This document shows positions 55,375 to 64,000 of a stretch of DNA of 64,000 nucleotides, piece after piece; positions within the stretch are counted from its first letter, which is position 1; every line of letters starts with the position of its first letter. Origin of the DNA: Gluconacetobacter tumulicola (GTDB taxonomy: Bacteria > Pseudomonadota > Alphaproteobacteria > Acetobacterales > Acetobacteraceae); NCBI RefSeq assembly GCF_014174215.1, contig NZ_JABEQL010000013.1:1-64000 (forward strand), in the 5' to 3' direction. A program made the translations under genes and the position numbers. Below the pieces are notes generated by a model, which did not search any database, was not told the DNA's origin, and was given only the letters and a program-made list of their open reading frames with translations.

Positions 55375-55571
55375 AGTGGGCGTACGCACCTCCTGCCTAT
55401 TCCCCCGTGGTGAACAGCCGAGGCGGTTCACCACAGGACCACAGGTCCGGGTGTTCTATTTGGCAGGCCACCCGACATAGGAGGCCGCCCAGTTGCAAAA
55501 ACGCTTCGACACGCCGTTGTCGGGATAGCACACAGGCTGACCCCCATACCATCCTGGCGCGGGCATAGAGG
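55340..55571 (-). repeat. Direct repeat, unit 2 of a 400-base tandem array
   Basis: Second copy of the repeat at 54940-55172, with compensating conservation of the three hairpins despite scattered base changes elsewhere. The pair suggests a recent duplication of a structured regulatory unit. Confidence 0.9.
55384..55540 (-). ncRNA. Structured leader, C4 antisense RNA-like, unit 2
   Basis: Same hairpin order as unit 1, 400 bases upstream on the transcript. The anti-ribosome-binding-site block GGCCTCCTAT, the loop CCTGCC and the downstream GGCAGGAGGT are all retained. Stem arms GGGTG/CACCC and GGTGAAC/GTTCACC are intact, while the GGACC/GGTCC loop changes from ATA to ACA, as expected if structure is selected. 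Confidence 0.5.
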
Positions 55572-55730
55572 TATCCATCCATAAGGCTCCCCCCTCATGG
55601 ATAGGAGCTGCCGGAAAACCCGCGACGCTTCAGGACGCTCTCAACGGCAGGTCGCACGTTCCGCATCTCCGGCATGCCGGACCCGTTCGACCTTGCATTG
55701 ACCTTGCCATCCCCGACCAGGAGTAGCGCC

Positions 55731-56129
55731 ATGGTTCGCAATGATCGCCTTCTTTCCACCGCCCTGATCGTGTTCGGCGTGACGTTCTGCCTGGTCTATC
55801 CGCTCGCGGTCGTCTGGCCGTCCGGGTGGGCCTGGCACACAGGGTCGCCCGCCTCCAGCAACTATTTCATGATGATCGTCGGCGTGTATGCGACCCTCGG
55901 CGTCTTCCTGATCCGCGCGGCGTGGAAGCCCTTCGACAATCGGTCCCTCATCTGGTTCACCGTCTGGTCGAGTGTTGTGCATGCCGTTGTGATGGCATTG
56001 CAGGCGCTGAGTCAGGATATGCATCACGGGCATCTTGCAGGGGACGTTCCCGCGCTGCTGCTGGTCGCACTCGTGCTTGCCGTCCTGATGAAACGTTCCG
56101 ACAGGGACCACGCCCCCGACAGGACCTGA
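55731..56129 (+). CDS. DUF6632-like small membrane protein
   Basis: 132 residues; the start MVRNDRLL has CCAGGAG upstream. Four hydrophobic helices (LLSTALIVFGVTFCLVYPLA, YFMMIVGVYATLGVFLIRAA, SLIWFTVWSSVVHAVVMALQ, VPALLLVALVLAVLM). The arrangement fits a family of four-helix proteins of unknown function (DUF6632). It is monocistronic. Confidence 0.82.
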   Translation: MVRNDRLLSTALIVFGVTFCLVYPLAVVWPSGWAWHTGSPASSNYFMMIVGVYATLGVFLIRAAWKPFDNRSLIWFTVWSSVVHAVVMALQALSQDMHHGHLAGDVPALLLVALVLAVLMKRSDRDHAPDRT

Positions 56130-56416
56130 AAAGACGGGGCCTTTTCGCCCGAGGGGGTTGCGCCGGTTCTGGACCATTATCGGGCGCGCGTGAGTGGGAT
56201 ATGATCGGATTTGATCGCACGGTTCGGAGTGTGCGGCGTCGGGGGTGCGGATACGGTCGGGCGCATCGCAACTGATCGGAGGCGACCATGTCGCACCCTC
56301 TCTTCCATGCCGGGTCGGCCGGCCGCATGATCGCTGCCCGGGCGGGGGCGGACAATCGGTATGATGCAACCTCTTCACCGTCTGCGCCCGACAGCCGGCA
56401 TTGCGGGGGACACATC

Positions 56417-57475
56417 ATGACGACGGAGGCCCCGCGCACCGAATGCGATCCGCGCTGGAGCAGGATCGCCGATCGGGACAGGAGTGCGGATGGCCTGTTC
56501 TGGTATTCCGTGACCAGCACGCAGGTCTATTGTCGGCCCTCCTGCCCTTCGCGGCTGGCGCGACCGGAGAATACGCGGATTCACGACACGATCGCGGAGG
56601 CCCGGGCGACCGGCGCCCGCCCCTGCCGGCGCTGCGATCCGGATGCGGCGTCATCCGGGGCCGGGCATGATGCACGCATCGTCCGGGCGTGCCGCCTGAT
56701 CGAGGCCAGCGATGCGCCGCCGACGCTGGCCGCGCTGGCGGCGGCAATCGGGCTGAGCCCGGGCCATTTTCAGCGTGTTTTCACGAAGGCGACCGGGCTT
56801 TCTCCGCGCCAATATGCCGAGGCCTGCCGGAGCGGGCGCCTGCGCGAGGCCCTGCGTGCCGCGCCGAGTGTGACGGAGGCGATCTATGCCGCCGGATATG
56901 GGTCCAGCAGCCGCTTTTATGAGAAGGCCGACCGGCTGCTGGGCATGAAGCCGCGATCGCTGCGCACGGGGGCGCAGGCCGAGCGGCTGCGCTTTGCCGT
57001 CGGCGATTGTGCGCTGGGGGCGATCCTGGTGGCGTCGAGCGACCGGGGGATTGTCGCCATTCTGCTGGGGGATGATCCGGATGGGCTGGTGCGCGATCTT
57101 CAGGACCGCTTTCCGCGGGCGGAGCTGGTCGGTGGGGATCGTGACTATGAAAACCTGGTCGCGCAGGTGGTCGGGTTTGTCGAGGCGCCGCGTATCGGCC
57201 TGGCGCTGCCGGTGGATATTCGCGGCACGGTGTTTCAGCAGCGCGTGTGGAATGCCCTGCGGGAGATTCCTGCCGGCAGCACCGTGACCTATACCGAGAT
57301 CGCGCGCCGGATCGGTGCGCCCGCCGCGGTGCGTGCGGTGGCGAATGCCTGCGGGGCCAATGCCCTGGCCGTTGCCATACCGTGCCATCGCGTCATTCGC
57401 CATGATGGCGCACTCTCGGGATATCGCTGGGGTGTGGCGCGCAAGGAAAGCCTGCTGACGCGGGAAAAATCCTGA
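56417..57475 (+). CDS. ada: Bifunctional Ada: regulator and O6-alkylguanine-DNA alkyltransferase
   Basis: 352 residues from MTTEAPRTE. The N-terminal Ada zinc domain has four Cys (VYCRPSCPSR, PCRRCDPD), one of which accepts methyl from phosphotriesters. An AraC-type HTH is at about 90-180 (LAALAAAIGLSPGHFQRVFT). The C-terminal methyltransferase has the acceptor Cys in VAIPCHRVIR. Methylated Ada activates its own operon. A 2OG-Fe(II) oxygenase gene overlaps its stop codon (TGATG). Confidence 0.96.
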   Translation: MTTEAPRTECDPRWSRIADRDRSADGLFWYSVTSTQVYCRPSCPSRLARPENTRIHDTIAEARATGARPCRRCDPDAASSGAGHDARIVRACRLIEASDAPPTLAALAAAIGLSPGHFQRVFTKATGLSPRQYAEACRSGRLREALRAAPSVTEAIYAAGYGSSSRFYEKADRLLGMKPRSLRTGAQAERLRFAVGDCALGAILVASSDRGIVAILLGDDPDGLVRDLQDRFPRAELVGGDRDYENLVAQVVGFVEAPRIGLALPVDIRGTVFQQRVWNALREIPAGSTVTYTEIARRIGAPAAVRAVANACGANALAVAIPCHRVIRHDGALSGYRWGVARKESLLTREKS

Positions 57476-58179
57476 TGGGTCCTGGCATGTTTTCCGCAGG
57501 GGACTGGAGCGGGCTGGCCCGGGGGCTGGATGAGGATGGCTGGGCCCTGCTGCCCGGATTGCTGGATGCGGCGCAGTGCCGGTCCATCTCCGGGCTTTAT
57601 GACGCCGGGAGCGGGTTTCGCAGCCGGGTCGTGATGGCGCGGCATGGGTTCGGGCGGGGGGAATATCGCTATTTCTCCTACCCGCTGCCGCCGCTGGTCG
57701 CGGAGATGCGGGCGGGGCTGTATCCTTATCTGGCGCCGATTGCGAACCGGTGGTGCGAACGGATGGGGCAGGCCGCGTGCTTTCCCGACGATCACCCCTC
57801 CTTCCTCGCCCGCTGCCATGCGGCTGGACAGACGCGGCCCACGCCGCTGCTGCTCCGTTATGGAGTGGACGATTATAATTGCCTGCATCAGGATCTGTAT
57901 GGCGCGCAGGTCTTTCCGATCCAGCTCGCGATCCTGCTGTCACGCCCGCAGGCGGATTTTACCGGGGGCGAATTCGTGCTGACGGAGCAGCGGCCGCGCA
58001 TGCAGTCGCGTGTGGAAATCGTGCCGCTCCAACAGGGAGACGGCGTGCTGTTTGCCGTCAACCAACGCCCCCGCAGGGGCCTGCGTGGCGATTACCGCGT
58101 GACCCTGCGCCATGGGGTCAGCCGTATCCGGAGCGGGAGCCGGCATGCGCTGGGGGTTATCTTCCATGATGCGACGTGA
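57475..58179 (+). CDS. 2OG-Fe(II) oxygenase coupled to ada
   Basis: 234 residues; its ATG overlaps the ada TGA, so translation is coupled. The iron-binding HxD is in CLHQDLYG (about 139-141) and the distal His plus 2OG-binding Arg lie in VTLRHGVSRIRSGSRHALGV. It is not AlkB by overall pattern, yet it takes the place AlkB has in the E. coli ada operon. A role in alkylation repair or tolerance is inferred from that context. Its stop directly abuts repeat copy C. Confidence 0.9.
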   Translation: MGPGMFSAGDWSGLARGLDEDGWALLPGLLDAAQCRSISGLYDAGSGFRSRVVMARHGFGRGEYRYFSYPLPPLVAEMRAGLYPYLAPIANRWCERMGQAACFPDDHPSFLARCHAAGQTRPTPLLLRYGVDDYNCLHQDLYGAQVFPIQLAILLSRPQADFTGGEFVLTEQRPRMQSRVEIVPLQQGDGVLFAVNQRPRRGLRGDYRVTLRHGVSRIRSGSRHALGVIFHDAT

Positions 58180-58342
58180 GAGCCTGACCGGAAATGCGCG
58201 CTGGCGGCGATCCGACGCGCGTTTCCTGTGCTTCGGTGCTCACTTCCATCAAGGCCGCTCCGCTCCGATGCTCGGAAACACACGCCGGACGCGACCCTTG
58301 CGGGCCGCTCTCGCTCGCCAGCCCACATTTCCGGTCAGGCTT
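58180..58342 (-). repeat. MITE-like repeat, full-length copy C (inverted)
   Basis: Bounded by perfect 16-base inverted termini AGCCTGACCGGAAATG (58181-58196) and CATTTCCGGTCAGGCT (58326-58341). The interior is the reverse complement of copy B2 at high identity. It starts immediately after the TGA of the oxygenase gene and ends before the ars promoter. Confidence 0.88.
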
Positions 58343-58370
58343 TGAGGGGCGAAATGGCGTTGACGGGGCA

Positions 58371-58398
58371 CCATATATCCATGAATAAGGATATATGG
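58371..58398. promoter_or_regulatory. ArsR operator overlapping the arsR start
   Basis: CCATATATCC-8-GGATATATGG is a perfect 10-base inverted repeat reaching into the arsR start codon at 58395. The placement and AT-rich symmetry are typical of ArsR autoregulation. Confidence 0.85.
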
Positions 58399-58748
58399 AT
58401 ACCGAATCGGCCCTGCTTGCCCTGAGCGCGCTGGCGCAAGCCACACGGCTGGAGATATTCCGCCTGCTGGTGCGCCATGAGCCGGACGGATTGCCGGCCG
58501 GGGATGTCGCGCGGCATCTCGATGTGCCGCAGAACACGGTCTCGGCCCATCTTGCGACCCTGACCCGCGCCGGGCTGCTGACCTCGCAGCGCCATAGCCG
58601 CCTGATCGTCTATCGCGCATGTCTGCCGCGCCTGCGGGAGTTGATGCTCTTCCTGGTCAGGGATTGCTGTGCGGGCAGCCCCGAACTCTGTGCGCCCCTT
58701 GTCGCGAACCTGTCCGCCTGCTGCCCGACTTTGGAGACATGCAAATGA
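58395..58748 (+). CDS. arsR: ArsR arsenic-responsive repressor
   Basis: 117 residues. The winged helix is at about 8-80 (ALAQATRLEIFRLLVRHEPD, VPQNTVSAHLATLTRAGLLT). A C-terminal cysteine group (RDCCAGSPELC, then ACCPTLETC) rather than an N-terminal CVC forms the likely As(III) site, as in C-terminal-site ArsR repressors of alphaproteobacteria. It heads arsR-arsC-arsB and overlaps arsC by 4 bases. Confidence 0.93.
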   Translation: MDTESALLALSALAQATRLEIFRLLVRHEPDGLPAGDVARHLDVPQNTVSAHLATLTRAGLLTSQRHSRLIVYRACLPRLRELMLFLVRDCCAGSPELCAPLVANLSACCPTLETCK

Positions 58749-59166
58749 CCATCACGATCTATCACAATCCGGCCTGCGGCACGTCGCGCAATGTGCTGGC
58801 GATGATCCGCAACAGCGGCGAGGAGCCCCGGATCATCGAATATCTGAAGACGCCGCCGAGCCGGGCCGAACTGGTCGATCTGATCGGCCGCATGGGGGTT
58901 CCGGTGCGCGCGATCCTGCGGGAGAAGGGCACGCCCTTTCACGAACTGGATCTCGATAACCCGGCCCTGACGGATGATGCGCTGATCGACGCCATGATGG
59001 CGCATCCGATCCTGATCAACCGGCCTATCGTCGTCACCCCGCTGGGTGCGGCACTCTGCCGTCCGTCCGAGAAGGTTCTGGACCTTCTTCCCGCGCCGCA
59101 GACGGGTGCCTTTGCCAAGGAGGATGGCGAGAAGATCGTGGATGAGACCGGAAAGCGAATTGTCTG

Positions 59167-59167
<1 letters not shown>
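58745..59167 (+). CDS. arsC: Arsenate reductase, glutaredoxin-dependent
   Basis: 140 residues from [16 protein letters not shown]; an ATG two codons earlier (58739) is also possible and sits nearer the GGAG. The active-site Cys is in NPACGTSRN, and [11 protein letters not shown] matches E. coli-type ArsC. It reduces arsenate to arsenite with glutathione and glutaredoxin. It is the middle gene of the operon, with its TGA overlapping the arsB ATG. Confidence 0.96.
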
Positions 59168-60462
<1,295 letters not shown>

Positions 60463-60500
60463 TGCGCCAGGTCACAACGGGCTCCGGTGACCGACCGTCG

Positions 60501-61430
60501 TTACGGTAGCGGGTTATCGTTCGTCGTATTGTGATTGCGCGTTCTCACACTCCCTTCCGTCATGATTCGCTTACCGTGCCGGTCCGATGATGGCGCCGCA
60601 AGACGGAGCAGGGCTAGGAGACTGGTCGGAAGCATTGTGAAAAGCATTACGACTACCGTGGTCTCTTGGAGCGCTCTTTCCGACCAGGCACGACCGGCCG
60701 CGTCCACAAGCCTTGTGTCGGAGGCTGCCGTAAGAAAGGGAATGATGTGGCAAAGACCTGCTGCCAAATAGAGCAGGACGGGAAATGCCCAAAATAGCGG
60801 TGAAGAAAGTCGATAAGTAGGGAGATCCCTGCGAAAATAAATAAAAATCTCAAATATTTGGAAATATACCCAAGTAACCAGGAGCCACCCAAGAAAATTG
60901 GAGATTGGCACACCAAAATAGCCGCCGCTATCGTACCAGATCCACGCCCGACCCAAGGTGGACCCGGACGGGTCTATAACGATGTCCCATTGCGTCATCA
61001 CAAAAGCAGAGATTATCGGTATGGCAATAAGCATATAGTGAGATTGGGGACGATCAACCTTTGTGCCAATCAAAAAATTGGCGATCACCCACGAAGCATA
61101 ACCCATTCCGAAATATAATGGGCCTACGATAATTGGTATGACACCAATGTGTGGCAAATTTTTTCCGACGAGAAAAGTGTACCGGCCAAAGGGAAAACCG
61201 GTGAGCACTCCAATGTTCTCCATCGTAAACGTAATGAACAGACAAACAACAAGGAAGGTGGCGGCTTCCTTCCATCCGATTGCAAGGACCGAATGAGCGG
61301 AGAGCGCAGCGATAGAGATTGCAGCTATTGCCTGGGCGACAAAACCCGTTCCACCACCAAGCAAAATAATCAGTAAGATGAGGATCGCGGGACCAATCGA
61401 TATCCCTGAGCGCATCAGGCTTCGTCTCAT
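60501..61430 (-). CDS. Carotenoid biosynthesis (CruF/DUF422-like) membrane protein
   Basis: 309 residues from MRRSLMRSGI with CAGGATT upstream. About seven helices with the family strings MENIGVLTGFPFGRYTFLVG, AFVMTQWDIVIDPSGSTLGR and GGYFGVPISNFLGWLLVTW. CruF-type enzymes hydrate carotenoid end groups; other members are unassigned. Base composition is clearly more AT-rich than the flanking ars, par and MFS genes, suggesting separate origin. No other carotenoid gene is in the window. Confidence 0.85.
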   Translation of the reverse strand: MRRSLMRSGISIGPAILILLIILLGGGTGFVAQAIAAISIAALSAHSVLAIGWKEAATFLVVCLFITFTMENIGVLTGFPFGRYTFLVGKNLPHIGVIPIIVGPLYFGMGYASWVIANFLIGTKVDRPQSHYMLIAIPIISAFVMTQWDIVIDPSGSTLGRAWIWYDSGGYFGVPISNFLGWLLVTWVYFQIFEIFIYFRRDLPTYRLSSPLFWAFPVLLYLAAGLCHIIPFLTAASDTRLVDAAGRAWSERALQETTVVVMLFTMLPTSLLALLRLAAPSSDRHGKRIMTEGSVRTRNHNTTNDNPLP

Positions 61431-61523
61431 CGTGTAATCCTGGCTGGACCCAAAGATCGACCGGCGCGTCAGGACGCCCGCCGGAGGAAACAGATGACAG
61501 ACCATCGCATGCAAAGGCGGGTT

Positions 61524-61809
61524 TCAGTCGTCCTGACGTTGCTCGCGGCTGTGCCAGATACGGAGAATGTAAATGCTGTCCCCGGCGATTTCATAACGCA
61601 CTTCATAGTCGCCGATCAGGAGATCGCCGGACCTCTCGGTGATCGTATTGCGCCAGGCTTTCGCCGATCCGTGGGAAGGCGATCAGACGTTCGGGAGCGG
61701 CGATGAGGGCCTGCACGTTTCGCGCCGCCACCGCCGGATTATAAAGGGCAAGAAAATCATGCAGGCGCGTGACGTCACCCGCCGCTTTGTCTGTCCATCG
61801 GATGTTCAT
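61524..61809 (-). pseudogene. ParE-type toxin, frameshifted
   Basis: The start MNIRWTDKAAGDVTRLHDFL is typical ParE and overlaps the antitoxin stop (ATGA). After LAQYDHREVR the frame goes to a premature stop at 61603. One extra base near 61620-61626 explains this: the alternative frame reads IGDYEVRYEIAGDSIYILRI, then WHSREQRQDD and a stop at 61524, the normal ParE ending. The intact protein would be about 94 residues. The toxin is therefore likely inactive. Confidence 0.88.
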
Positions 61810-62087
61810 TTATCGTACGATGGGCGGGGCAAAGGCCGGTCCGTGGAGAGGCTGTCGGCCCAGGCCCGCATGGCGCTGTGGTCGATGACACGCCCGGCAT
61901 CCACGTCCGCGAGGGCTTCACGGGTCAGGCGGTCGCGTTCTTCTTCCTGCGCCAGATAGGCGCTTAGCGCCTGTTTGACGATCCAGCCCCGCGAGCGTTC
62001 GAGCCGGTGGGCGATCTGATCGACCTGCTCGGCGAGCGCGGCTGGCACATGCGCGGTGATCACGCGGGTCTCCGGTGCTTGTCCCAC
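61806..62087 (-). CDS. ParD-like ribbon-helix-helix antitoxin
   Basis: 93 residues from a GTG with CGGAGGA upstream. The RHH DNA-binding region is at about 5-50 (VITAHVPAALAEQVDQIAHR, LERSRGWIVKQALSAYLAQE) and the C-terminal toxin-binding tail is ALADVDAGRVIDHSAMRAWA. It overlaps parE by 4 bases. The antitoxin is intact while its toxin is frameshifted. Confidence 0.92.
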   Translation of the reverse strand: MGQAPETRVITAHVPAALAEQVDQIAHRLERSRGWIVKQALSAYLAQEEERDRLTREALADVDAGRVIDHSAMRAWADSLSTDRPLPRPSYDK

Positions 62088-62342
62088 GGGGGTCCTCCGG
62101 TTTTAATCGAATCCAATCATAGTCAATCAGCATGCGAAACGCCACAGAACTATGGGCGGACACGCTGGGAAGGAGGAAATCAGGAACGTCCGGTCGTCCC
62201 GATGCTGCGCATCGGGCCATCAAAGGGATAGCCTTCGTTATCGAGGTTACGTGTGTCAGCAACGTATAGACGTCCATCAAGCGGCGACCGGCACTCCCCG
62301 CCCCCTGAACGCGCGGCAGGTTTTGAAAAACCGGATGCCCGC

Positions 62343-63566
62343 TCAGGATGGCGCGCGCGTTTCGCGCCGTGGCAGGGTGAGCAGGGCGACGAGGGCCGAG
62401 GCCAGCCCGGCTGTCGCGCCGACGGCCAGCGCCCAGCGCGGGCCGAAACTGTTGGCGACCCAGCCGACGATCGGCGCCCCGATCGGTGTGCCGCCGAGGG
62501 CCACGCCGACGCGCAGCGCCATGACCCGGCCGCGCATTTCGGGCGGGGTGGAAAGCTGCATCAGGCTGTTGCTCGTGTTGGTGACGGTCAGCGCCGCCAC
62601 GCCGATGATGATGAGGGCGGCGGCGAAGGACCAGTAGCTCGGCGCGATGGCGGCCAGCGCGCAGCCGAGCCCGAAGACGCCCGCGCCGGTCAGCAGAGAC
62701 TCGAAACGCGGCGCCGTGCGGACGGCGCCGAGAAAGGCGCCCGCCATCGAGCCCAGCGCCATGATGGAGGACAGGACACCATAGCCCCGGGCGCCGGCAT
62801 GAAAGACGGTGACGGCCATGGTGGAAATGAAGATCGGGAAGTTGAGGCCGAATGTGCCGATCAGGAACAGCATGACCAGGATCGCGCGGAGGTCCGGGCG
62901 GCCCCACGCATAGCGGAACCCCTCGATGAAATTGCCCTTCCTGCGGTGGGCGCGGGCATTGGGGCGCAGGGCGGCGACGCGCAGCGTGGCCAGGGAGATC
63001 AGGACCCCCACGAAGGAGGCCCCGTTGATCAGGAAGGCCCAGCCGGTGCCGGTTGCGGCGATGACCAGCCCCGACACGGCAGGGCCGATCAGGCGGGCGG
63101 CGTTGAACGAGGTGGAATTGAGCGCCACGGCATTGTGCAGGTCCCTCTCCCCCACCAGTTCGGCCACGAAGGTCTGGCGGACCGGGGCGTCGAACGCGGC
63201 GGCGCAGCCAAACAGGAAGGCGAAGACGTAGACGTGCCAGAGCTGGACGATGCCGCCGACCGTCAACGCGCCCAGCGCCAGGGCGAGGATGCCCATCGCT
63301 GCCTGCGTGACCATGAGGAGCCGGCGCTGGTTGAAATGATCGGCAGCGAAGCCCGTCCAGGGCAGCAGGAGCATCTGCGGCCCGAACTGAAGGGCCATGA
63401 CCAGCCCGACGGCGGAGGCGTCATGATGCGTCAGCTCGGTCAGGACCAGCCAGTCCTGCGCCGTGCGCTGCACCCAGGTGCCGATATTGGAGACGAAGGC
63501 GCCGACGGCCCAGATCCGGTAATTGACGTTCCGCAGCGACCGGAAGACGCGGGGGATGCGCAGCAT
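62343..63566 (-). CDS. MFS transporter, EntS/MFS_3 type
   Basis: 407 residues from MLRIPRVFRSLRNVNYRIWA; an in-frame ATG eight codons upstream (63590) is an alternative start. Twelve membrane segments and the subfamily string SNIGTWVQRTAQDWLVLTEL. Members export siderophores, drugs or metabolites by proton antiport. It stands alone, two genes before rpsI. Confidence 0.93.
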   Translation of the reverse strand: MLRIPRVFRSLRNVNYRIWAVGAFVSNIGTWVQRTAQDWLVLTELTHHDASAVGLVMALQFGPQMLLLPWTGFAADHFNQRRLLMVTQAAMGILALALGALTVGGIVQLWHVYVFAFLFGCAAAFDAPVRQTFVAELVGERDLHNAVALNSTSFNAARLIGPAVSGLVIAATGTGWAFLINGASFVGVLISLATLRVAALRPNARAHRRKGNFIEGFRYAWGRPDLRAILVMLFLIGTFGLNFPIFISTMAVTVFHAGARGYGVLSSIMALGSMAGAFLGAVRTAPRFESLLTGAGVFGLGCALAAIAPSYWSFAAALIIIGVAALTVTNTSNSLMQLSTPPEMRGRVMALRVGVALGGTPIGAPIVGWVANSFGPRWALAVGATAGLASALVALLTLPRRETRAPS

Positions 63567-63690
63567 GGATGATCTCGCGGGTCGTGTCATGCGACAGGGC
63601 GTTGAAAGATCATCGTAACCGCGTGGCGGGCGAACCGGCTACCGCCCGCGCGGCGAAAGCTGCCATGTCGGCAGACGGTACGGGCAAAAA

Positions 63691-63733
63691 AAACGGGGGA
63701 TATCCGGCCGCATGGGCCGGATATCCCCCGTTT
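63691..63733 (-). terminator. Rho-independent terminator of the rpsI transcript
   Basis: A perfect 19-pair stem (AAACGGGGGATATCCGGCC and its complement) with a 5-base loop, followed on the minus strand by a run of T residues. It lies 50 bases after the rpsI stop. Confidence 0.95.
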
Positions 63734-63782
63734 GATGTCCGCCGGCCGGGGCGCGTTGCCGCGCCGCCGGCCAGAAGAGCAA

Positions 63783-64000
63783 TCAGCGCTTGCTGAACTG
63801 GAAGGAGCGGCGGGCCTTGGCGCGGCCGTACTTCTTGCGCTCGACAACGCGCGAATCGCGGGTCAGGAAGCCGGCGGCCTTCAGGATGCCGCGCAGCGTG
63901 GGCTCGTAATGCGTCAGCGCGCGGCTGATGCCGTGACGGACCGCGCCGGCCTGGCCGGACAGACCGCCACCCGTGACCGTGCAGTAGACGTCGAACTGGT
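63783..64000 (-). CDS. rpsI: 30S ribosomal protein S9, C-terminal part (cut by window edge)
   Basis: The last 72 codons run off the right edge. The translation [40 protein letters not shown] and the universal C-terminus [20 protein letters not shown] then FSKR identify S9, whose basic tail reaches the ribosomal P site. It was absent as a complete ORF because the start lies outside. rplM would be expected just upstream, beyond the window. Confidence 0.97.
   Translation of the reverse strand, partial: QFDVYCTVTGGGLSGQAGAVRHGISRALTHYEPTLRGILKAAGFLTRDSRVVERKKYGRAKARRSFQFSKR

Noticed and set aside
54900-55600. The tandem 400-base array as a CRISPR
   Set aside because: Only two units, each over 230 bases long with internal hairpins and an ORF; no short repeats with unique spacers and no cas genes.
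58184-58345. Small ORFs of 60-126 codons across the repeat at 58180-58342
   Set aside because: They arise from the inverted-repeat element itself; the same translations occur at the 8.4 kb copies and none has a ribosome binding site.

Overview
The window looks like chromosomal DNA of an acetic acid bacterium (Acetobacteraceae, Gluconacetobacter/Komagataeibacter-like). The support is high GC content, a membrane-bound PQQ dehydrogenase of the glucose/quinate/shikimate family, a three-subunit FAD dehydrogenase with a triheme cytochrome c, AcnB, and alphaproteobacterial signatures such as a NepR-like anti-sigma factor. The assignment rests on gene content and family resemblance only.

Layout. 1-3.1 kb: end of an unknown gene, a dispersed repeat and acnB. 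3.5-5.2 kb: TetR regulator divergent from an SDR. 5.3-9.0 kb: copper-resistance block on the minus strand (Cys/His-rich exported protein, copA, copB, Met-rich exported protein) interrupted by two MITE-like repeats. 9.2-13.4 kb: CBS-BON protein, DMT exporter, truncated MocR regulator fused end-on to an HxlR gene, an Old Yellow Enzyme homologue and a DUF523 protein. 13.6-22.1 kb: GH92 glycosidase, PRC-barrel protein, aldo/keto reductase, cupin, SDR pseudogene, ArsR-SRPBCC pair, acyltransferase. 22.3-28.1 kb: Fur-box-controlled PepSY protein, DUF1348 protein, Fic protein, XRE regulator divergent from an epimerase-type SDR. 28.3-33 kb: a degenerate IS5-family element, two DJ-1/PfpI proteins, an IS481 fragment, an SDR and a DUF4440 protein.

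33.2-37.8 kb: Fis-type regulator, outer-membrane protein and membrane-bound PQQ dehydrogenase. 38.1-43.5 kb: Na+/H+ antiporter behind a C10 tract, a Phd antitoxin with truncated PIN toxin, SDR and MoaF-like genes divergent from a LysR gene, and an SDR pseudogene. 44.3-48.7 kb: periplasmic FAD dehydrogenase (small, large and cytochrome subunits) plus a GlcG-like protein. 48.9-52.5 kb: LysR divergent from an alkene reductase, then DoxX and an alpha/beta hydrolase. 52.6-55.6 kb: diguanylate cyclase, a nepR-like gene too short to appear as a long ORF, and two tandem structured leaders resembling phage C4 antisense RNA. 55.7-64 kb: DUF6632, ada with a 2OG-Fe(II) oxygenase, a third repeat copy, arsR-arsC-arsB, an AT-richer carotenoid-type membrane protein, a parD antitoxin with frameshifted parE, an MFS exporter and the 3' end of rpsI.

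How the genes work together. Three themes recur. Periplasmic oxidative metabolism is represented by the PQQ dehydrogenase and the FAD/cytochrome c dehydrogenase feeding the respiratory chain. Metal and DNA-damage resistance is represented by the cop, ars and ada clusters. The third theme is repeated pairing of a one-component regulator with a divergent NAD(P)H-dependent oxidoreductase (TetR/SDR, HxlR/OYE, XRE/SDR, LysR/SDR, LysR/OYE), which suggests a layered response to reactive carbonyls and electrophiles. Many broken genes (two SDRs, two toxins, a MocR regulator, two transposases, an AKR remnant) mark this as a recombining accessory stretch between conserved genes.
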